64,000 nucleotides of DNA from an uncultured Eubacteriales bacterium (GTDB lineage Bacteria > Bacillota > Clostridia > Oscillospirales > Acutalibacteraceae), in contig CAJKBQ010000016.1 of NCBI GenBank assembly GCA_905198155.1, positions 1 through 64,000 on the forward strand, written 5' to 3'. Positions 1 through 8,074 of the stretch are shown here, one piece after another (within the stretch, counting starts at the first letter, position 1; each line of letters opens with the position of its first letter). Below the pieces are notes generated by a model that made no database searches, had not been told where the DNA came from, and worked only from the letters and a program-made list of their open reading frames with translations. A program made the position numbers and the translations under genes.

Positions 1-215
1 GCGACGACCGCGGGCAGCACGCGGCCGACACGGCCGCCGCGAGGGAGCCGTGTACCGGGAGACTTATGTAGTCGGAACGTTTTCTGCGGCGGAAGGCAAC
101 TCCCTCAGCCTTAGCGGTGTCTGCGACGACCGCGGGCAGCACGCGGCCGACACGGCCGCCGCGAGGGAGCCGTGTACCGCGAGACTTATGTAGTCGGAGC
201 GTTTTCTGCGGCGGA
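1..215. repeat. GC-rich direct repeat, two copies with 122-bp period
   Basis: Bases 1-93 recur at 123-215 with two mismatches (58/180 and 77/199). Each copy holds a short perfect hairpin (GCGGCC/GGCCGC, at 21-37 in copy 1) and a conserved tail around ACTTATGTAGTCGGA. No convincing gene spans the copies. The left copy begins at the window edge, so the array may extend further left. It is most likely a dispersed or locally duplicated noncoding repeat. Confidence 0.75.
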
Positions 216-417
216 TGGGAAGTCCCTCTCCGCTCGCTGCGCTCGCTCCGGCGCCCCCAGAGGAGGCAGTGCTCCACGCAGTGAGTACGTACTCGCTTCG
301 CTCGTAAGTTTGGCCGAAAGGGGTGTGCATTGTTCAGGTCGCGGTGCGGCCGAAGAGCAGCTGTGCGGTGCGTTTTGCATTTTTCTGCATATTTCGCAGG
401 AAAATCGCCGTCTGCGC
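216..417. other. Non-coding stretch upstream of glyS
   Basis: No supported gene is visible. The stretch is rich in CGCTCGCT-type sequence and carries a perfect 12-bp palindrome, GAGTACGTACTC, at 283-294. Short open frames here lack ribosome sites and reflect the GC content. Confidence 0.5.
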
Positions 418-452
418 TTGACAATTGACCACCAATTGCGGTAAACTATATT
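418..452 (+). promoter_or_regulatory. glyS promoter
   Basis: A perfect TTGACA lies at 418-423 with TAAACT at 442-447 (18-bp spacer). An overlapping alternative is TTGACC 425-430 with TATATT 447-452 (16-bp spacer). Both fit sigma-A and lie about 45 bp before the glyS start. Confidence 0.65.
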
Positions 453-493
453 ATTATCACGTACATCAGCCATTTGAACGGAGGAATGTGGTT

Positions 494-1882
494 ATGCTGA
501 AAAACGAAGAAAAAACCATGGACAAAGTCGTTGCCCTGTGCAAGAACCGCGGATATGTGTATGCGGGATCCGAGATTTACGGCGGACTGTCCAACACGTG
601 GGACTACGGCCCGCTGGGCGTGGAGTTCAAAAACAACGTGAAGCGCGCATGGTGGAAAAAGTTCGTGCAGGAAAGTCCGTACAACGTCGGGCTGGACTCG
701 GCGATTTTGATGAACCCGCAGGTGTGGGTAGCGTCCGGCCATGTGGGCGGATTTTCTGACCCGCTGATGGACTGCAAGGACTGCAAAACCCGCCACCGCG
801 CCGACAAGCTGATTGAGGATCAGACCGGCACCGCGACCGAGGGGTGGGACTTCGCGACGATGCGGCAGTTCGTGGCCGATCACGGCGTGAAATGCCCCGA
901 ATGCGGCAGCACCAACTTCACCGACATCCGTTCGTTTAACCTGATGTTCAAAACGTTCATGGGGATTACGGAGGATGCCAAAAGCGAAGTGTATCTGCGG
1001 CCGGAGACGGCACAGGGTATTTTTGTCAACTTCCAGAACGTGCAGCGCACCACGCGGCGCAAATTGCCGTTCGGCGTGGCGCAGGTGGGCAAATCGTTCC
1101 GCAACGAGATCACCCCGGGCAACTTCACGTTCCGGACGCGCGAGTTTGAGCAGATGGAACTGGAATTTTTCTGCAAGCCGGACACCGACCTGGAATGGTT
1201 CTACTACTGGAAGGATTACTGCCACAAGTTCCTGCTGAGCCTGGGCATGAAAGACGAAAATCTGCGGCTGCGCGACCATTCCAAAGAGGAACTGTCGTTC
1301 TATTCCAAGGCGACCACCGACATCGAGTTCCTGTTCCCGTTCGGATGGGGCGAACTGTGGGGCGTGGCGGACCGCACCAATTACGATTTGGGCCGCCATC
1401 AGGAGCATTCCGGCAAGAGCATGGAATACTTCGACCCGGAGACCAACGAGCACTATCTGCCGTATGTGGTGGAGCCGTCGCTGGGCGCGGATCGCGTGGC
1501 GCTGGCGTTTTTGTGCGACGCGTACGACGAAGAAAACGTGGGCACGGCCGACAAGCAGGACGTGCGCGTGGTGCTGCACCTGCATCCGGCGCTGGCGCCG
1601 TTTAAGGCGGCGGTGCTGCCGCTGTCCAAAAAGCTGGGCGAAGGCGCGCAGAAGGTCTATCAGATGCTGGCCAAGCACTTTATGGTCGATTACGACGACG
1701 CCGGCTCCATCGGCAAGCGGTATCGCCGTCAGGATGAGATCGGGACGCCGTTCTGCATGACGTACGACTTCGACTCCGAGGCCGACGGCTGCGTGACCAT
1801 CCGCGATCGCGACACGATGGCGCAGGAGCGCGTGAAAATCGAAGATTTGGTTGCGTATTTGGAAGCGAAGATCGATTTCTGA
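494..1882 (+). CDS. glyS: Glycyl-tRNA synthetase (single-chain, alpha2 type)
   Basis: Charges tRNA-Gly with glycine in the cytoplasm. The 462-residue protein is the single-chain class II enzyme, not the alpha/beta pair. The N-terminal region reads NRGYVYAGSEIYGG, an insert carries CxxC pairs (CKDC, CPEC) that probably bind zinc, class II motif 2 is FRNEITPGNFTFRTREFEQ, and motif 3 is GADRVALAF, followed by an anticodon-binding domain. The start at 494 is chosen because GGAGG sits at 480-484, nine bases upstream; a frame-extending ATG at 425 lies inside the promoter. The gene stands alone between its own promoter and a strong terminator. No T-box is seen upstream, unlike thrS. Confidence 0.95.
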   Translation: MLKNEEKTMDKVVALCKNRGYVYAGSEIYGGLSNTWDYGPLGVEFKNNVKRAWWKKFVQESPYNVGLDSAILMNPQVWVASGHVGGFSDPLMDCKDCKTRHRADKLIEDQTGTATEGWDFATMRQFVADHGVKCPECGSTNFTDIRSFNLMFKTFMGITEDAKSEVYLRPETAQGIFVNFQNVQRTTRRKLPFGVAQVGKSFRNEITPGNFTFRTREFEQMELEFFCKPDTDLEWFYYWKDYCHKFLLSLGMKDENLRLRDHSKEELSFYSKATTDIEFLFPFGWGELWGVADRTNYDLGRHQEHSGKSMEYFDPETNEHYLPYVVEPSLGADRVALAFLCDAYDEENVGTADKQDVRVVLHLHPALAPFKAAVLPLSKKLGEGAQKVYQMLAKHFMVDYDDAGSIGKRYRRQDEIGTPFCMTYDFDSEADGCVTIRDRDTMAQERVKIEDLVAYLEAKIDF

Positions 1883-1910
1883 TCGACTGCATTCATTCCA
1901 AAAAACAACA

Positions 1911-1959
1911 GCGGCCTCCGGATCGCCCAAACGGGCGGATCGGAGGCCGCTGATTTTTT
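1911..1959. terminator. Bidirectional terminator after glyS
   Basis: A near-perfect 18-bp hairpin (arms 1911-1928 and 1933-1950, one bulge each side) is followed by TGATTTTTTG on the plus strand. On the minus strand it is followed by TGTTGTTTTTT, so it can also end transcripts from the right. Confidence 0.85.
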
Positions 1960-2161
1960 GAAATTGCTGGGAGAAATCCGAAATGTCCCCGCACCCACCC
2001 TCGCGTCCGGTCAATGTACGGTGATAAAAATAAAGTGTACAACGTGCGCATCTACGCAGTTGGGGCCTAAATGTGAAAACGGAACCGGCCCGGAGGTTCC
2101 CAATCATGGCGAGCACTCATTCTCAGGCTCAGAGATCCATTCGCCCCGGACGCTACCGACG
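1911..2161 (-). ncRNA. Candidate structured non-coding RNA
   Basis: An 8-bp closing stem (2003-2010 with 2146-2153) encloses four non-overlapping helices: 2015-2019/2037-2041, 2041-2061, 2081-2086/2095-2100, and 2111-2114/2127-2130. On the minus strand a promoter-like TGGACA (2196-2191), 17-bp spacer and ATAAAT (2173-2168) predicts a start near 2161, just before the closing stem. The transcript would end in the T-run of the terminator shared with glyS. Length would be about 250 nt. It could instead be a 3' extension of the upstream mRNA. I do not recognise a family; 6S and other Firmicute structured RNAs should be tested. The strand is inferred from promoter and terminator placement. Confidence 0.4.
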
Positions 2162-2167
2162 ATTCGG

Positions 2168-2196
2168 ATTTATTCGTCCAGCAGATCGACTGTCCA
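2168..2196 (-). promoter_or_regulatory. Possible promoter of the structured RNA
   Basis: Read on the minus strand: TGGACA at 2196-2191, 17-bp spacer, ATAAAT at 2173-2168. It lies inside the last codons and stop of the DIP1984-family gene. One and two mismatches to consensus, so only suggestive. Confidence 0.3.
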
Positions 2197-2628
2197 GTTG
2201 GTTTGTTGGAGGAGATTGTCCAGCTCGCGGAGCAATTTGGACATCGCGTCCACCTGCTTTTGCAGGTCGCGGACGGAAACGGTGCTGAGAATTTTGATCT
2301 CGCTGCGGGTGGCGCGGGGGATGACGGTGCTGGCTTCTTCGGCGAATGCGCGGTACGCGGTCAGCCGCAGCGTCAGCGCGTCGCGCCGCGCCAGCAGGTC
2401 GGTCAGTGTTTCGGTACCGACCGTCGTGCGGCAATTGGTGCGGTTGATGCGCGCGATCAGCGATTCCAGCTGGGCGATGCAGTCGTCCAGTTCCGCCAGC
2501 AGTGCGGCGGGGTCTTCCGCCGGGGATTCGCCCTCCTGTACCAAGGCGTTGGATTCCAGGCGGCTGCGCAGCTGCGCGATGCGGCGGTTCAGGTCGGCGC
2601 GGGCTTGCAATGCTTCGGCTAATTTCAT
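2170..2628 (-). CDS. DIP1984 family protein
   Basis: A small, mostly helical, charged protein of 152 residues. It begins MKLAEALQARADLNRRIAQL and continues with heptad-like leucines, matching the DIP1984 (septicolysin-like) family, whose role is unknown. The start at 2628 is preferred because the family begins with MKLAEAL and an AGAAGG lies upstream. A longer frame starts at 2694 and overlaps the ymdB stop as ATGA, which would add 22 residues. It is the last protein gene of the minus-strand run after ymdB, so it may be co-transcribed. No catalytic motif or membrane segment is visible. Confidence 0.75.
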   Translation of the reverse strand: MKLAEALQARADLNRRIAQLRSRLESNALVQEGESPAEDPAALLAELDDCIAQLESLIARINRTNCRTTVGTETLTDLLARRDALTLRLTAYRAFAEEASTVIPRATRSEIKILSTVSVRDLQKQVDAMSKLLRELDNLLQQTNWTVDLLDE

Positions 2629-2690
2629 GGGGCGGCCTTCTTTCTTTGAATCGAATTGCTTTGTTTTGGATGAATTTGCAAAAAGTGAAA

Positions 2691-3467
2691 TCATCGGATA
2701 TCGATCCGTTCAACGCTTTGGGCGCGGCCGGCGGCGGGATCGACGGCGAACAGCGCGCCGTTCATCATCATGGGGCCGGACGCGGCTTCGAACCGGACGG
2801 GCAGCTTTTGTTTGAGCTTTGCGATGACCAGTTCCGGCTTCACGCCGAGGACGGAGTCGATGGCGCCGGTCATGCCGAGGTCGGTGAGGTAGCCGGTGCC
2901 GCCGGGGAGGATGCAGGCGTCTGCCGTTTGGACGTGCGTGTGCGTGCCGCAGACGATGGCGGCGCGGCTGTCGAGGTAGAAGCCCATGGCGCGTTTTTCG
3001 CCGGTGGCTTCGGCGTGAAAGTCGAAGATATGCACGGCGGCATCGCGCGTTTCGGCGAGGATGCGGTCGGCGGCGCGGAACGGGCAGTCGAGGCTGTCGA
3101 GGTACGCGGTGCCCATCAGGTTGGCGACGCACACTTGCACGCGGCCGAGGTCGTAAATGCACCAGCCTTTGCCGGGCGCGCCGGGCGGGTAGTTGGCCGG
3201 GCGGAGCAGATACGGTTCCGAGTCCAGCGCATCGAGAATTTCGCGGCGGCGGAACACATGGTTGCCGGTGGTGATGACGTCGGCTCCGGCGGCAAACAGG
3301 TCGTCCATGGCGTCGGGGGTGATGCCGTTGCCGTCGGCGGCATTTTCGCCGTTGACGATGGCAAGATCCACGGCGCGCGCCCGTTTGAACGCCGGAAGGC
3401 GTGAACGGAGAAACCGCACGCCGCCGCTGCCGACGACGTCGCCGATGAGCAATATATTGAGCAGCAT
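2691..3467 (-). CDS. ymdB: TIGR00282 family metallophosphoesterase YmdB
   Basis: Cytoplasmic metal-dependent phosphodiesterase. In Bacillus subtilis the orthologue hydrolyses cyclic nucleotides and influences RNase Y and biofilm/motility choices. The 258-residue length is normal. Metal-ligand motifs are visible in order: IGDVVG (Asp10), NGENAADG, TGNHVF, FDFHAEATGEK and GTHTHVQTAD. A clear AAGGAG precedes the ATG. It lies directly downstream of rny as in Bacillus, but a strong hairpin separates the two, so read-through or a separate start must supply it. The function follows from the family; nothing looks degraded. Confidence 0.92.
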   Translation of the reverse strand: MLLNILLIGDVVGSGGVRFLRSRLPAFKRARAVDLAIVNGENAADGNGITPDAMDDLFAAGADVITTGNHVFRRREILDALDSEPYLLRPANYPPGAPGKGWCIYDLGRVQVCVANLMGTAYLDSLDCPFRAADRILAETRDAAVHIFDFHAEATGEKRAMGFYLDSRAAIVCGTHTHVQTADACILPGGTGYLTDLGMTGAIDSVLGVKPELVIAKLKQKLPVRFEAASGPMMMNGALFAVDPAAGRAQSVERIDIR

Positions 3468-3502
3468 AGCCCGCTCCTTTCGTGAGAGAGAAGATTTTTA
3501 CG

Positions 3503-3576
3503 AAAAAACCGGCCGCCCCCGCTGCGCGCCGGACTTGACGCGCGTCCGTGCGCAGCGGGAAGGGCGAACCGGTTTA
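3503..3576 (-). terminator. Intrinsic terminator after rny
   Basis: Read on the minus strand, AACCGGTTCGCCC and CCCGCTGCGC pair with GCGCAGCGGG and GGCGGCCGGTT across a loop, followed by TTTTTTCG. It begins at the rny stop codon and lies between rny and ymdB, so it may set a lower ymdB level. Confidence 0.75.
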
Positions 3577-5133
3577 TTTTGCGTAATCGGTGGCGCGGCT
3601 TTCCCGGATGAGGTTGACTTTGATCTGGCCGGGGTAGTCGAGGCTTTGTTCGATTTTGGCGCAGATATCGCGCGCCAGAAGCGCCATACTGTCGTCCTTC
3701 ACGATTTCCGGTTTGACCATGATCCGGATTTCGCGGCCGGCCTGGATTGCGAAACAGCGCTCCACACCGTCGAACGACGAGGCGATTTCTTCGAGCTTTT
3801 CGAGCCGCTTGATGTAGTTTTCGAGGTTTTCGCGCCGGGCGCCGGGGCGGGCGGCCGAGATGGCGTCCGCGGCCTGCACCAGACACGCGACGACCGTTTT
3901 GGCCTCTACGTCGCCGTGATGCGCCTGAATTGCGTGGATGACGGCTTCGTTTTCTTTGTATTTGCGCGCGACGTCCACGCCGATGTCGATGTGAGAGCCT
4001 TCGATTTCGTGATCCAGCGCTTTGCCGATGTCATGCAGCAAGCCGGCGCGGCGGGCCAGCGTGGGGTTCACGCCCAGTTCGCTCGCCATGACGCCCGCCA
4101 GGTACGACACTTCCAGCGAATGGTTCAGCACATTTTGGCCGTAGCTGGTGCGGTAACGCAGCCGCCCGAGCAGCTTGACCAGCTCGGGATGGATGCCGTT
4201 GACGCCCGCTTCGATCACGGCGCGCTCGCCTTCGGCCTTGATGGTGGCTTCGACTTCGCGGCGGGCCTTTTCGACGGTTTCTTCGATCCGGGTGGGGTGA
4301 ATCCGCCCGTCGGAAATCAGCTTTTCCAGTGCGATGCGCGCGACTTCGCGGCGCACCGGCTCGAAGCTGGACAGGGTGATGGTTTCGGGGGTATCGTCGA
4401 TGATGAGATCCACGCCGGTGAGCGTTTCGATGGCGCGGATGTTGCGCCCTTCGCGGCCGATGATGCGGCCTTTCATCTCGTCGTTCGGCAGCGCCACGAC
4501 GGATACCGTCGCTTCGGACACCTGATCCGCCGCACAGCGCTGGATTGCCAGCGAGATGATCTCCCGCGCGCGCTTGTCGGCTTCGTCTTTGGTCTGCTGC
4601 TCCATTTCCAGAATTTTGACGGCCTTTTCGTGCTGCAAATCGGCCTCCAGGTTTTTGAGCAGGTATTCTTTGGCCTGCTCGGTGGTGAACCCGGAGATTC
4701 GCTCCAGCATATCAAACTGGCTTTTTTTGATGGCTTCGGCTTCGGCCAGCCGCGCTTCGGCCTGTTTGTTTTTGGAGATCAGCTGTTCCTCTTTTTTTTC
4801 GAGGCCTTCCAGCTTTTTGTCCAGGTTTTCTTCTTTCTGCTGCGCGCGGCGTTCCTGCCGCTGCACTTCATTTCTGCGTTCGCGCAATTCGCGCTCCGAC
4901 TCATTGCGCAGCCGGTGAAGCTCGTCTTTGCCTTCGAGAATTGCTTCTTTTTTCTTCGCTTCGGCGGTTTTCATCGCTTCGCTTACAATCCGCTTGGATT
5001 CCTGCTCGGCCGAGCCGATCAGCTCTTCCGCGGATTTTTTTCTATGCCAAACGCCCGCGAGAAAGGCGACAATTCCAACTACGATGACGACTGCTGCGGT
5101 GACGATCCACCAAATCAGATTGGGTTCGTTCAA
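3574..5133 (-). CDS. rny: Ribonuclease Y
   Basis: Membrane-anchored endoribonuclease that initiates mRNA decay in many Firmicutes. The 519-residue protein has an N-terminal membrane helix (about 7-28), a long charged coiled coil (about 35-200), a KH domain with IIGREGRN (about 224-231), and an HD phosphohydrolase domain with LLHDIGK (His367-Asp368). All family parts are intact. The start codon is TTG at 5133, with AAGGAGG about 12 bases upstream; no better ATG lies nearby. It is followed by a terminator hairpin and then ymdB, the gene order also known from Bacillus. Confidence 0.96.
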   Translation of the reverse strand: MNEPNLIWWIVTAAVVIVVGIVAFLAGVWHRKKSAEELIGSAEQESKRIVSEAMKTAEAKKKEAILEGKDELHRLRNESERELRERRNEVQRQERRAQQKEENLDKKLEGLEKKEEQLISKNKQAEARLAEAEAIKKSQFDMLERISGFTTEQAKEYLLKNLEADLQHEKAVKILEMEQQTKDEADKRAREIISLAIQRCAADQVSEATVSVVALPNDEMKGRIIGREGRNIRAIETLTGVDLIIDDTPETITLSSFEPVRREVARIALEKLISDGRIHPTRIEETVEKARREVEATIKAEGERAVIEAGVNGIHPELVKLLGRLRYRTSYGQNVLNHSLEVSYLAGVMASELGVNPTLARRAGLLHDIGKALDHEIEGSHIDIGVDVARKYKENEAVIHAIQAHHGDVEAKTVVACLVQAADAISAARPGARRENLENYIKRLEKLEEIASSFDGVERCFAIQAGREIRIMVKPEIVKDDSMALLARDICAKIEQSLDYPGQIKVNLIRESRATDYAK

Positions 5134-5392
5134 TTCTCTGCTGCACCTCCTTGATAAGATTTGGGATTATTCTGTGTGTTATATTTCATGGATGCGCGGG
5201 TGCGTCTGCCCGGCGCAACAGCAAATACACTGCAACATCAATTGTATAACATTCAGAGGGGGATTGTCAAGGAATTTTCACAGGAGTTTTGAAAAAAATT
5301 TGCGATTTCCGATGCTTTCATTGCAAAAAAGCACGATGGAATGCGGGTTTGTGGCGATTTTCCACAAGAAAAAAATTTTTTCGCCGAACGGC

Positions 5393-5421
5393 TTGATTTT
5401 TCCCGAAATCGGGTATATAAT
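5393..5421 (+). promoter_or_regulatory. Promoter of the thrS T-box leader
   Basis: TTGATT at 5393-5398, 17-bp spacer, perfect TATAAT at 5416-5421. Transcription would begin near 5428, giving a leader of about 315 nt. Confidence 0.85.
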
Positions 5422-5427
5422 AAACGA

Positions 5428-5694
5428 AAAGAAACGCGATGAAGGGAACCCCCGCAGCAAACCCCTCCGATTCCAGAGAACGCGCGCCGTCGGCTGAGAG
5501 CGCGCCCAACCGGATCCGCTGCGCGGCACCATCCCGGAGCGGGGCTTGACCGCCGATTTCGGCTCAAAAGCTGCCGGTGCCCGACGCCGTTACCGTCGAT
5601 GAAACGAGAACAGGCCGCTGCCTGAAAACGCAGGGTGGAACCGCGGAGCGCGATTTGCGCTTCGCCCCGCGATGCTTTTCGGGCGCGGTTTTTG
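5428..5694 (+). promoter_or_regulatory. T-box leader of thrS
   Basis: The hallmark T-box AGGGTGGAACCGCG lies at 5632-5645. It is followed by a terminator stem (AACCGCG pairing with CGCGGTT, then TTTTTG, ending about 5694). A long stem I region lies upstream. An ACC triplet followed by A at 5528-5530 is the likely threonine specifier codon. In known T-boxes, uncharged tRNA binding the specifier and the T-box bulge stabilises the antiterminator, so thrS should be switched on when threonyl-tRNA is low. The specifier choice is inferred; the T-box itself is clear. Confidence 0.93.
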
Positions 5695-5743
5695 TTTATA
5701 TTCAATTGTTTATTTTTGTGAAAACCACAAGGAGGTTTGTACA

Positions 5744-7687
5744 ATGAATGTGATATTGAAAGACGGATCCGTGCTGGAAGCAGCGGCCGGCGCAACCGCG
5801 GCGGACGCGGCGCAGCAGATCAGCGGCGGATTGTACCGCGCGGCGTGCGCGGCGAAGGTGGACGGCAAAGTGGTCGATCTGCGCACGGCGCTGACCGACG
5901 GCTGCACGCTGGAAATTCTGACGTTCGACGATCCGGACGGCAAGCGCGCGTTTTGGCACACGACGTCGCACATTATGGCGCAGGCGGTGCAGCATTTGTT
6001 CCCGGACGCGAAGTTCGCGATCGGGCCGTCGATCGACAGCGGATTTTACTACGACTTTGACCTGCCGCGCCCGCTGACGCCGGATGATCTGGAGAAGATT
6101 GAGGCCGAGATGAAGAAGATTGTGAAAGAAAACATTCCGCTGGAACGGTTTGAACTGACGCCGGACGCGGCCGAACAGCTGATGGCCGACGCGGGGCAGG
6201 ATTACAAAGTGGAGCTGATCCGCGAACACGCCGGCAAGGGCGAACACATCAGCTTTTACAAGCAGGGTGACTACACCGATCTGTGCGCCGGCCCGCATTT
6301 GATGCGCACCGGGGCGGTCAAGGCGTTTAAGCTGACCAGCTCGACCGGGGCGTACTGGCGCGGCGATTCCAGCAAAAAAATGCTGCAGCGCGTGTACGGC
6401 ATTTCGTTCCCGAAGAACGCGGAACTGGAAGCGTATCTGGCGCAGCAGGAAGAAGCCCGCAAGCGCGACCACAACAAACTGGGCCGCGAGTTGGAATTCT
6501 TCACGACGGTGGACTGCATCGGGCAGGGGCTGCCGATCCTGCTGCCGAAAGGATCCCGCGTGATTCAGCTGATGCAGCGGTGGGTGGAAGATACGGAGCA
6601 GGAAGCCGGGTATCTGCTGACCAAGACGCCGCTGATGGCCAAACGCGACCTGTACAAGATTTCCGGCCACTGGGATCACTACCTGGACGGGATGTTCATC
6701 CTCGGCGACCCGTACGACGAGACGAAGGAATGTTTCGCGCTGCGACCGATGACCTGCCCGTTCCAGTATCAGGTGTATTTGAACAAGCCGCGTTCGTACC
6801 GCGATTTGCCGATGCGGCTGGGCGAAACGTCCACGCTGTTCCGCAATGAGGACTCCGGCGAAATGCACGGGCTGATTCGCGTGCGGCAGTTCACGATTTC
6901 CGAGGGGCATCTGGTGCTGCGGCCGGATCAGTTGGAGGACGAGTTCCGCGGCTGCCTGAGCCTGGCGAAATACTTCCTGGGGACGTTGGGACTGCTGGAT
7001 AAGTGCACGTTCCGGTTCTCGCAGTGGGATCCGGCGAATCCGGGCAACAAGTACGAAGGCACTGCGGCGCAGTGGGAAGAAGCCCAAAGCCTGATGGCGA
7101 AGATTCTGGACGATCTGGACGTGAAATACACGATCGGGATCGACGAAGCGGCGTTTTACGGGCCGAAGCTCGACATTCAGTACAAGAACGTGTTCGGCAA
7201 AGAGGACACGCTGGTCACGATTCAGATCGATATGCTGCTGGCGGAGCGGTTCGGAATGTACTACACCGATTCCGACGGGCAGAAGAAGCTGCCGTACATC
7301 ATTCACCGGACGTCGCTCGGATGCTACGAGCGGACGCTGGCATATTTGATCGAAGAATACGCCGGGGCGCTGCCGACGTGGCTGATGCCGACGCAGGTGA
7401 AGATTCTGCCGATTTCGGAGCGGCAGCACGACTACGCCAAGCAGGTGTATGCGCAGCTGCACGCGGCCGGGATTCGCGTGGAGGTAGACGCCCGCAACGA
7501 GAAGATCGGGTACAAGATCCGCGAAGCGCAGAACGAGAAGATTCCGTATATGCTGGTGGTCGGCGACAAGGAAGTCGAAAACGGCACGGTATCCGTGCGG
7601 GCGCGCAAGGACGGCGATTTGGGCGCGATGGCGGTGGACGCGTTCCGCGCCAAAATTCTGGATGAGATCGCGACAAAAGCGCGGTAA
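5744..7687 (+). CDS. thrS: Threonyl-tRNA synthetase
   Basis: Charges tRNA-Thr in the cytoplasm. The 647-residue protein has the full architecture: TGS domain (about 1-61), the editing (second additional) domain with its HTTSH motif at His72-His76 that clears serine mischarging, the class II catalytic core with MTCPFQY and HRTSLGCYER-type segments, and a C-terminal anticodon-binding domain. The start at 5744 follows AAGGAGG at 5729-5735. A longer frame runs back to 5672 but reads through the T-box terminator. Expression is predicted to be governed by the T-box leader. The ArsC-fold gene follows after 42 bp. Confidence 0.97.
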   Translation: MNVILKDGSVLEAAAGATAADAAQQISGGLYRAACAAKVDGKVVDLRTALTDGCTLEILTFDDPDGKRAFWHTTSHIMAQAVQHLFPDAKFAIGPSIDSGFYYDFDLPRPLTPDDLEKIEAEMKKIVKENIPLERFELTPDAAEQLMADAGQDYKVELIREHAGKGEHISFYKQGDYTDLCAGPHLMRTGAVKAFKLTSSTGAYWRGDSSKKMLQRVYGISFPKNAELEAYLAQQEEARKRDHNKLGRELEFFTTVDCIGQGLPILLPKGSRVIQLMQRWVEDTEQEAGYLLTKTPLMAKRDLYKISGHWDHYLDGMFILGDPYDETKECFALRPMTCPFQYQVYLNKPRSYRDLPMRLGETSTLFRNEDSGEMHGLIRVRQFTISEGHLVLRPDQLEDEFRGCLSLAKYFLGTLGLLDKCTFRFSQWDPANPGNKYEGTAAQWEEAQSLMAKILDDLDVKYTIGIDEAAFYGPKLDIQYKNVFGKEDTLVTIQIDMLLAERFGMYYTDSDGQKKLPYIIHRTSLGCYERTLAYLIEEYAGALPTWLMPTQVKILPISERQHDYAKQVYAQLHAAGIRVEVDARNEKIGYKIREAQNEKIPYMLVVGDKEVENGTVSVRARKDGDLGAMAVDAFRAKILDEIATKAR

Positions 7688-7729
7688 TTGCGGAGAAATT
7701 GATTTTGCGACGGGAAAGGAGCAGCGCAG

Positions 7730-8074
7730 ATGATTCAGATTTTCGGCAAGGCCAAATGCTTCGACACCCGCAAGGCGGAGCGGTTTTTCAAAGAACGGCG
7801 CGTGCCGTTTCAGCGGATTGACCTGGCGGAAAAAGGATTCAGCCGCGGGGAGCTGCGGTCGGTGATTGCGGCGGTCGGCTCGGCGGAAGCGCTGCTCGAC
7901 CCCAAGCAGCCGGACGCGGCGGTGGTGAAATACCTCGCTGACCCGGACGCGCAGCTGGATCAGCTGGCGGCGCACCCGATGTGGGTGCGCACGCCGGTGG
8001 TGCGCAACGGTCGCGCGGCGACGGTCGGCGTACAGCCGGAGGTGTGGGCCGGCTGGGTGCCGGGCGGGAAGTGA
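7730..8074 (+). CDS. ArsC/Spx-family thioredoxin-fold protein
   Basis: A 114-residue protein of the arsenate reductase/Spx/YffB superfamily. The N-terminus (IQIFGKAKCFDTRKAERFF) corresponds to the usual beta-strand, active-site loop and helix, but only one cysteine (Cys10) is present where Spx-type proteins have CxxC. The C-terminal half carries the RTPVVRNGR segment typical of the fold, where the cis-proline contacts substrate. There is no neighbouring ars operon, so a role in arsenate resistance is not supported. A thiol-redox or regulatory role is possible. The ribosome site AAAGGAG precedes the ATG, and thrS lies 42 bp upstream. Confidence 0.75.
   Translation: MIQIFGKAKCFDTRKAERFFKERRVPFQRIDLAEKGFSRGELRSVIAAVGSAEALLDPKQPDAAVVKYLADPDAQLDQLAAHPMWVRTPVVRNGRAATVGVQPEVWAGWVPGGK

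Noticed and set aside
446..2116. Long open frame antisense to glyS (556 codons)
   Set aside because: It is complementary to an unmistakable synthetase gene. Its Arg/His/Gln-rich product is typical of antisense frames in GC-rich DNA, and it crosses the terminator and promoter.
3193..5154. Plus-strand frame of 653 codons across ymdB and rny
   Set aside because: It is antisense to the conserved rny and ymdB genes and has Phe/Asp-rich low-complexity composition.
5672..5743. Extended N-terminus for thrS
   Set aside because: The extra codons read through the T-box terminator. The family start with AAGGAGG lies at 5744.
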